Positions 60,114-64,000 of a stretch of DNA of 64,000 nucleotides are shown one piece after another. A program made the translations under genes and the position numbers. The notes beneath the pieces were generated by a model, which searched no databases, was not told the DNA's origin, and worked only from the letters and a program-made list of their open reading frames with translations. Position 1 is the first letter of the stretch, and every line of letters begins with the position of its first letter. Where the stretch lies: contig CAVUMC010000002.1 of assembly GCA_963742535.1 (NCBI GenBank), forward strand, positions 2,604,001 to 2,668,000, in the 5' to 3' direction. Source of the stretch: VRUE01 sp963742535 (GTDB lineage: Bacteria; Actinomycetota; Thermoleophilia; Solirubrobacterales; 70-9).

Positions 60114-60815
60114 TTATCGCCCGCGATTAAGGCTGATTCGCGCGGGCTCGCATTCTTCCGTGCGGCCACCTTTGGGGACGCAGTAATCCAAGCCATCTCC
60201 GCCGTAGAGCTGATCGGCGCCCGGACCACCGTAGAGGCGGTCGTTGCCGCCTTCGCCGTGGCAGCCGTCTTCGCCGGCGCCCATCATGCAGATGTCGTCG
60301 CCCGGCCCACCCCAGCAGCCGTCGCTGCCGTCACCGGTCTTGCAGAAGTCATCGCCCCCGCCACCGACGCAATCGGTGTTGACCGGGGCCGAGACGCAGA
60401 CGTCATCGCCGCCTTCGCCGATGCAGCGGTTGCGCGGCGTGCCCTGTGGGTAACAGGTGTCGGGCTCGGCGCTGCCGACGAACTTGTCGGAGCCGTCGCC
60501 CAGGTAGGCGGTGAGGGGGGTTGGCAGGGGGTCGAGCACCTCGACCTTGTCGTTGCTGGGCCCGGTGTCGACTTCGATCGCGCCGACGTGGGCTAGTGAG
60601 CAGGTGGCGGCGTTGCGACGACGGTTGAGTTTGCAGCCTTCGGTCGCCTTGGTCATCGGGCCGGTAACCAGCAGCGAGGAGCCGCTGGCGCTGAGGCGCA
60701 GGTGCGTCCCCGATGCCGGGCCGCGGATCACGATCAGCCCCTCGGGCGTCGCCGCGCCGGCGGTGATCAGCAGTGCCAGGACCGCGAGAACGAGGCTTGC
60801 CAGGGCGCGGCGCAA
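60114..60815 (-). CDS. Secreted RTX-like repeat protein, cysteine-rich
   Basis: A 233-residue protein if the TTG at 60815 is used; this start gives a typical Sec signal peptide (RRALASLVLAVLALLITAGA) and lies 4 bases after the STAS stop. The open frame runs on upstream to 60953, but that part overlaps the STAS gene and is arginine/serine-rich without pattern. After about residue 120 there are at least eight glycine/aspartate repeats of the calcium-binding RTX type (GEGGDDVCV, GGGGDDFCK, GGPGDDICM, GEGGNDRLY, GGPGADQLY, GGDGLDYCV). Unlike classical RTX proteins it has twelve cysteines, several at fixed places in the repeats, suggesting a disulfide-braced roll. Probably exported and calcium-binding; its role is unknown. 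Confidence 0.72.
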   Translation of the reverse strand: MRRALASLVLAVLALLITAGAATPEGLIVIRGPASGTHLRLSASGSSLLVTGPMTKATEGCKLNRRRNAATCSLAHVGAIEVDTGPSNDKVEVLDPLPTPLTAYLGDGSDKFVGSAEPDTCYPQGTPRNRCIGEGGDDVCVSAPVNTDCVGGGGDDFCKTGDGSDGCWGGPGDDICMMGAGEDGCHGEGGNDRLYGGPGADQLYGGDGLDYCVPKGGRTEECEPARISLNRGR

Positions 60816-60819
60816 GGGC

Positions 60820-61170
60820 TCAGCCGCGCAGGCGCGCGAGCGCCTGGTCGCGGTCCGCGTGCGTCGGGATCGTCTTCTCCAAGCCGGTGATGTCGAGCAC
60901 GCGCTTGACCTGTGCGCCGACCCCGCAGAGGGCGAAGCTGCCGTTGTCCTCAAAGACCTGCCAGGTGCGTACGAGCAGGGCGATCCCGGTCGAGTCGATG
61001 AACTCGCAGCGGCGGAGGTCGATCAGCAGCGGCGTCTGGGCAGAGTTCAGCGGTCCCTCGAGCTCTCGCTCCAGGGCGGCAGCGGTGTTCATGTCCAGCT
61101 CCCCCTCGACCGCGACGATGAACACCCCCTCTGCCTGCTCGCTGCGAACTTTGAACGGCGCGGGGCTCAA
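60820..61170 (-). CDS. STAS-domain protein, anti-anti-sigma factor-like
   Basis: A 116-residue single STAS domain. The hallmark loop is present (CEFIDSTGIALLV), with the Ser that a switch-kinase anti-sigma factor phosphorylates in the SpoIIAA/RsbV family. The N-terminal strand (VFIVAVEGELDMNTA) and LLIDLRRCEF also fit. No in-frame ATG is available near the front, so TTG at 61170 is used. No anti-sigma kinase or sigma factor is adjacent, so its partner must be elsewhere. It follows the 93-residue winged-helix-like gene by 23 bases and precedes the RTX-like gene by 4, so these probably form one operon. Confidence 0.85.
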   Translation of the reverse strand: MSPAPFKVRSEQAEGVFIVAVEGELDMNTAAALERELEGPLNSAQTPLLIDLRRCEFIDSTGIALLVRTWQVFEDNGSFALCGVGAQVKRVLDITGLEKTIPTHADRDQALARLRG

Positions 61171-61193
61171 AACTTCGCAGCGATGCTACTGGA

Positions 61194-61475
61194 CTAGTCA
61201 GCGCCCAGTTCCTCGAAGCGGAGAGCGGCGTGGCTCGGCAGCACGAGCGCTTCGCTGCGATGTAGGAGGCCGCAGCCGGCCAGGTCGCGAACGGCCCGCT
61301 CAATCGAGTCCCGCTGGCCGAAATCCTCATGCCCGCCGAGCGCGCGGATGATGTCGGCGAGCGTCAGCGGGGTGGGGTGGAGGGCGAGGACGTAGTGGAG
61401 GACGGCGGCCTCGCAGGCCCGGTCCTCCTCGCCCGTCGTGCGGATGTCGTCCCCTGCCTCCACGATCGCTCGCAT
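61194..61475 (-). CDS. Small hypothetical protein, possibly winged-helix
   Basis: A 93-residue acidic/helical protein starting 10 bases after the upstream ArsR-like gene. The middle (PLTLADIIRALGGHEDFGQR, then SIERAVRDLAGCGLLHRSEA) resembles a helix-turn-helix followed by a wing, as in small winged-helix regulators, with no clear catalytic motif. It may act with the ArsR-like protein as a regulator pair. No named family is recognised. Confidence 0.68.
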   Translation of the reverse strand: MRAIVEAGDDIRTTGEEDRACEAAVLHYVLALHPTPLTLADIIRALGGHEDFGQRDSIERAVRDLAGCGLLHRSEALVLPSHAALRFEELGAD

Positions 61476-61485
61476 AAGGCGGCCT

Positions 61486-61821
61486 TCAGGGGCTCTCTTC
61501 CCCCCGCGGGCGACCTTTCGCGCCTCGCGGCGCCTGGTCGGACTCGAGTGCGGTCAGTGCCCAATCGGCCCTGACCGCGGGTCGGTAGAAGTGCTGGGTG
61601 GAGCCGCGGATCCGCTCGGTCCGCACCAGCTCGATCGCGCCGCATTCGGCCAGCACGCGCACGTGGTAGCTGAGCGCGCTGAGCTGCTCGCGGAGCGTTT
61701 CGGCCAGCTCGCGGGGACTGATCTCCTCAGTCGTGTCGAGCATCTCGCGCAAGATCCGCCGCCGCATCGGATGTCCGAGGGCGCTGAAGAGGTCCAGCGC
61801 TTTTGCTTTGCCCCCTGCCAT
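61486..61821 (-). CDS. ArsR-type winged-helix transcriptional regulator
   Basis: A 111-residue DNA-binding protein. The ArsR-type fold is visible: ALDLFSALGHPMRRRILREM, then SPRELAETLREQLSALSYHV as recognition region (cf. the usual LSxHLxxL), then ALAECGAIELVRTER-like wing and STQHFYRP. No metal-binding Cys pair is seen, so it is probably not a metal sensor. First gene of the minus-strand set; an inverted repeat lies 14-33 bases upstream of the ATG and may be its own operator. The C terminus is a charged tail (GAKGRPRGEESP). Confidence 0.83.
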   Translation of the reverse strand: MAGGKAKALDLFSALGHPMRRRILREMLDTTEEISPRELAETLREQLSALSYHVRVLAECGAIELVRTERIRGSTQHFYRPAVRADWALTALESDQAPRGAKGRPRGEESP

Positions 61822-61834
61822 GTGGCGAGCAAAT

Positions 61835-61854
61835 ATAGAGCAAACGAAATCTAT
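61835..61854. promoter_or_regulatory. Inverted repeat upstream of the ArsR-like gene
   Basis: ATAGA (61835-61839) and TCTAT (61850-61854) are separated by 10 bases in an AT-rich stretch just upstream of the start codon. The spacing suits a dimeric winged-helix regulator and suggests autoregulation. The TATATT-like sequence on the minus strand here could be a -10 element. Confidence 0.3.
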
Positions 61855-61889
61855 TGTCTGGCAAGGAGTTGTCGTCTATCCAGAAATGA

Positions 61890-62060
61890 TCACCCAATCG
61901 AGTGGATCAGCGCGAAGATCGCCCCCGCCGCCGTCACCGCCAGGACCACCGCGCGTTCGACCAGGCTGAGAGCATGGCTCCGCTCGCGCGCCCGCCGCAT
62001 GCTTTGCATGTCGAGCAGCCCCTCGAGGCGTAACTCCTCGTCTAGATCACGTCCGCTCAT
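61890..62060 (-). CDS. Small single-pass membrane protein, hypothetical
   Basis: A 56-residue protein from ATG 62060, preferred because GAGGTGG lies 9 bases upstream; an alternative ATG at 62078 would add six residues. A charged N-terminal part (SGRDLDEELRLEGLLDMQSM) is followed by one hydrophobic segment at the C terminus (ERAVVLAVTAAGAIFALIHS), long enough to cross the membrane once. No family is recognised; being so short, it could be a chance open frame. Confidence 0.5.
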   Translation of the reverse strand: MSGRDLDEELRLEGLLDMQSMRRARERSHALSLVERAVVLAVTAAGAIFALIHSIG

Positions 62061-62078
62061 CCCTCTGGGCCACCTCAT

Positions 62079-62472
62079 TCGCTCGGGCTGAATATCGCTG
62101 GCGGTACTCAGCGTTTTGCGTTACTTGCATCCCTGTTGGCCGAGGAACAGGCGGACCCAAAGAGTCCTGCGGTGGAGCGTACGAGGTGCGGCGTACCGTG
62201 TCAAATGATCCTGTGTACTACTTACTGGTCAGTGTTATCTGACTCTTTACTGATCAGTGTTAATTGACTAGTTGTATTACTGTCACCAGTGAAAATAATT
62301 TCTCTGTGACTATTGGCGGCGGGCGCGACGTTGCGCCAGCATTGTGCGCATGGCGAGAGCGAAGTCGATCGCGAAAGCGGTGCCCCGCCCGAGCGGGCCG
62401 GTGACCAGCCAGGCTCGCGGCCGATCCAAGATCCGCCCACGCCATCCACTCATCTGTCCGCGTCCAATCCGC
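62079..62472. other. Intergenic region without a convincing gene
   Basis: About 390 bp between the small membrane protein and the end of the MFS/spermidine-synthase gene. The part 62200-62320 is clearly AT-richer than the rest of the window and holds a 25 bp-period direct repeat plus GTCAC/GTGAC arms at 62282-62286 and 62306-62310. Short open frames crossing it lack a plausible start and family resemblance. Confidence 0.6.
62222..62269. repeat. Two near-identical 23 bp direct repeats with palindromic cores
   Basis: Units at 62222-62244 and 62247-62269 start with TTACTG and end with TGACT, differing at 3 of 23 positions. Each holds the core ACTG-N2-CAGT; in the second unit this is the perfect palindrome ACTGATCAGT (62249-62258). 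Phased operator-like sites of this kind are typical of a dimeric regulator binding twice. The second unit also contains TTGACT, a possible -35 element, but no well-spaced -10 was seen. Confidence 0.5.
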
Positions 62473-63993
62473 TCATTCCTCACCGGCATATTCCAGCAAG
62501 GAGGAGTCGACCAGCCACTCGACCGGGGCGCGATCGTCGGTGTAGACCTCGCCGCCGTTCAGGCGTGGCTTCAGGGCCGCGGCCGCATCGAGGGCGAGTG
62601 GCCGCAGCGGCGGCGCCAGCGTGGGCGCACGACGGCGTAGCCGCTCCGGTTCGATCGCCGCCTGGCTGGCCACCAGCAGCGTGTTGGTCGACTCGATTGG
62701 GTAGCGCCGCACGTCGGGGAACGCCGCCGCCATCGTCTCCCCCAGAACTCGCTCGAGCTCGTCGCTGTCCGGTGGATGGCCGACGTTGAGGATGACGCTG
62801 CCGCCGGGCGCGAGCCGTTCGCGGGTCAGCTCGAAGAACTCGCGAGTCGCCAGGTAGAAGGGGATGTAGGGCTGACGGTAGGCGTCGACGATGATCGAGT
62901 CGTAGTCGCCTTCTGAGCGGCGCAGCCAGGGACGAGCGTCCTCGGCGTAGGTCCGCATGCGCGCGTTGCGCAGGTCGAAGAAGCGACGGCCGAGCTCGGT
63001 CAGCTCAGGGTCGATCTCGACCGCGTCGACCACGGTCGCGGGAAAGAAGTGACCGAAGGCCCGGGCCACCGTGCCGGCGCCGTTGCCGAGGATCGCGATG
63101 CGACCCGGCGCCCGTGGGCTCGTGGCAAAGGGGAGGACGAGGTGGCCGTCCCAGTAGTTGCCGGTGAGGAAGCTGCCGGGGCGGTAGAGGGAGTGCACGG
63201 CCTGCCCCTCGTTCAGCTCCAGCACCCGCGTGCCGTCGGGGCGTTCGAGCACCCGCGCGTACTCCTGCGTCGTCTCGGCCTCGTAGAGGACGCGCCCCTC
63301 GCTCGCTCCCTTGATCGTCCCGACAGGCAGTAGGAGCGTCAGGGCCAGCAGCGCCGGCGCGATCAGAAAGCGCCGGCCCAGGCCCGTCGCGCCGACAAGC
63401 GCCAGGGCCAGGGCGAAGACGAGGAAGGTGCGTTGGGTTCCGAGCAGCGGGATCAACAACAGCGCGGCCAGCATCGTGCCGAGCAGCGAGCCCGCGGTCG
63501 AGGTGGCGTAGAGCCGCCCGACGACCTCGCCGGAACGATCGACGTCGGCGACTGCCAGCCGTGCCGCCCAGGGGGCCGCCGCTCCGAGCAGCGTCACCGG
63601 TGCCGCGACCAGGATGAGAACGCCGAAGAGCGAGCCGGCGAAGCCGCCGACGGAGACCTGGTCGAAGGCATCGACGGAGAAGCCGAGGAAGGGACGCGCG
63701 GCGAAGGGCACGAGCGCGATCAGCAGCGCTGCCGCGAGGACGAGCAGGCAGAGGCCCCGCATGTGGGGATGGCGGTCTGCCACCCGGCCGCCGAGCCAGT
63801 AGCCGACCGAGAGGGCGACGAGGACGACGCCGATCGTGTTGGCCCAGACCACGGTCGAGGCCCCGAAGTAAGGGGCCAGCAGGCGCGCGGCGGCGATCTC
63901 GGCGCCGAGGCTGGCGGCGCCGACGACGAACACGATCGGCACCAGCAGGCGGTTGCGCGGCGGCTCAGGCCGGTTCGCGCTCGTGCTGCTCAT
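62473..63993 (-). CDS. Fused membrane (MFS-like) / spermidine synthase-like protein
   Basis: A 506-residue protein with roughly eight hydrophobic membrane segments in the first ~240 residues (for example LLVPIVFVVGAASLGAEIAA, GFAGSLFGVLILVAAPVTLL) followed by a cytosolic spermidine-synthase-like Rossmann domain. In the latter, AILGNGAGTVARAF, AVEIDPELTELGRRFF and DAYRQPYIPFYLATREFFEL match the SAM-nucleotide fold and the family's D-A-Y loop, and LAPGGSVILNV is the usual later strand. The glycine loop differs from true polyamine synthases (GNGAG rather than GGGDG), so the substrate is uncertain. This fusion is common in actinobacteria as 'fused MFS/spermidine synthase'. It is probably not part of the PKS cluster. 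ATG 63993 lies seven bases from the window end. Confidence 0.88.
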   Translation of the reverse strand: MSSTSANRPEPPRNRLLVPIVFVVGAASLGAEIAAARLLAPYFGASTVVWANTIGVVLVALSVGYWLGGRVADRHPHMRGLCLLVLAAALLIALVPFAARPFLGFSVDAFDQVSVGGFAGSLFGVLILVAAPVTLLGAAAPWAARLAVADVDRSGEVVGRLYATSTAGSLLGTMLAALLLIPLLGTQRTFLVFALALALVGATGLGRRFLIAPALLALTLLLPVGTIKGASEGRVLYEAETTQEYARVLERPDGTRVLELNEGQAVHSLYRPGSFLTGNYWDGHLVLPFATSPRAPGRIAILGNGAGTVARAFGHFFPATVVDAVEIDPELTELGRRFFDLRNARMRTYAEDARPWLRRSEGDYDSIIVDAYRQPYIPFYLATREFFELTRERLAPGGSVILNVGHPPDSDELERVLGETMAAAFPDVRRYPIESTNTLLVASQAAIEPERLRRRAPTLAPPLRPLALDAAAALKPRLNGGEVYTDDRAPVEWLVDSSLLEYAGEE

Positions 63994-64000
63994 CTGCGGA

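Noticed and set aside
59819..60130. Open frame on the plus strand across the TetR start and upstream gap
   Set aside because: It overlaps the regulator's N terminus and promoter gap, has no ribosome-binding site and no recognisable protein pattern.
62222..62449. 75-residue minus-strand open frame in the AT-rich gap
   Set aside because: No ribosome-binding site, mixed composition and no domain; it runs through the repeat region by chance.

Overview
The window is almost entirely the downstream part of a large modular type I polyketide synthase (PKS) locus from a GC-rich actinobacterium. The GC content, a fused double-TetR regulator, an RTX-like secreted protein and an MFS/spermidine-synthase fusion would fit Thermoleophilia/Solirubrobacterales. 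That placement is an inference from gene style and has not been tested phylogenetically.

Layout. From 1 to 54618 (+) run four PKS genes. PKS-A (left edge to 34546) carries one partial and six complete modules (M1-M7). PKS-B (34539-39924) carries M8, PKS-C (39921-48377) carries M9-M10, and PKS-D (48367-54618) carries M11 plus the thioesterase. PKS-A and PKS-B each contain one apparent single-base frameshift: a missing C in the run at 18365-18367, in the M4 ketoreductase, and an extra base near 36462, in the M8 acyltransferase. Homology continues in the new frame on the far side of both sites. No loading module is present, so the assembly line starts upstream of the window. Directly downstream, on the same strand and overlapping or nearly touching, are a SAM methyltransferase (54620-55363), two tandem crotonyl-CoA carboxylase/reductase paralogues (55353-56612 and 56612-57814) and an alpha/beta hydrolase (57819-58601). 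A double-domain TetR regulator (58598-59926, -) converges on them with overlapping stop codons. Then follow, on the minus strand, a regulatory/secreted gene set (61821 down to 60114), a small membrane protein and an MFS/spermidine-synthase fusion at the right edge.

How the genes work together. The PKS domains give a collinear prediction. M1 and M2 have KR but decayed DH, so they leave hydroxyls. M3-M9 all carry KR plus a largely intact DH and no ER, which gives seven consecutive double bonds. M10 has no reductive domain and leaves a ketone. M11 has KR with a dead DH and leaves a hydroxyl before TE release. In carboxyl-end numbering this predicts 3-OH, 5-oxo, double bonds C6 to C19, and OH at C21 and C23: a heptaene conjugated to a ketone. 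M1-M8 acyltransferases carry the malonyl motif HAFH. M9-M11 belong to the methylmalonyl clade but have non-standard motifs (AAGH, YAAH, AASH). The AAGH of M9 matches the ethylmalonyl-type pattern, and the two CCR genes next door would make ethylmalonyl- or alkylmalonyl-CoA. The most notable features are therefore the giant seven-module protein of near-repeated modules, its polyenone logic, and the coupling of an extender-unit switch to a duplicated CCR.
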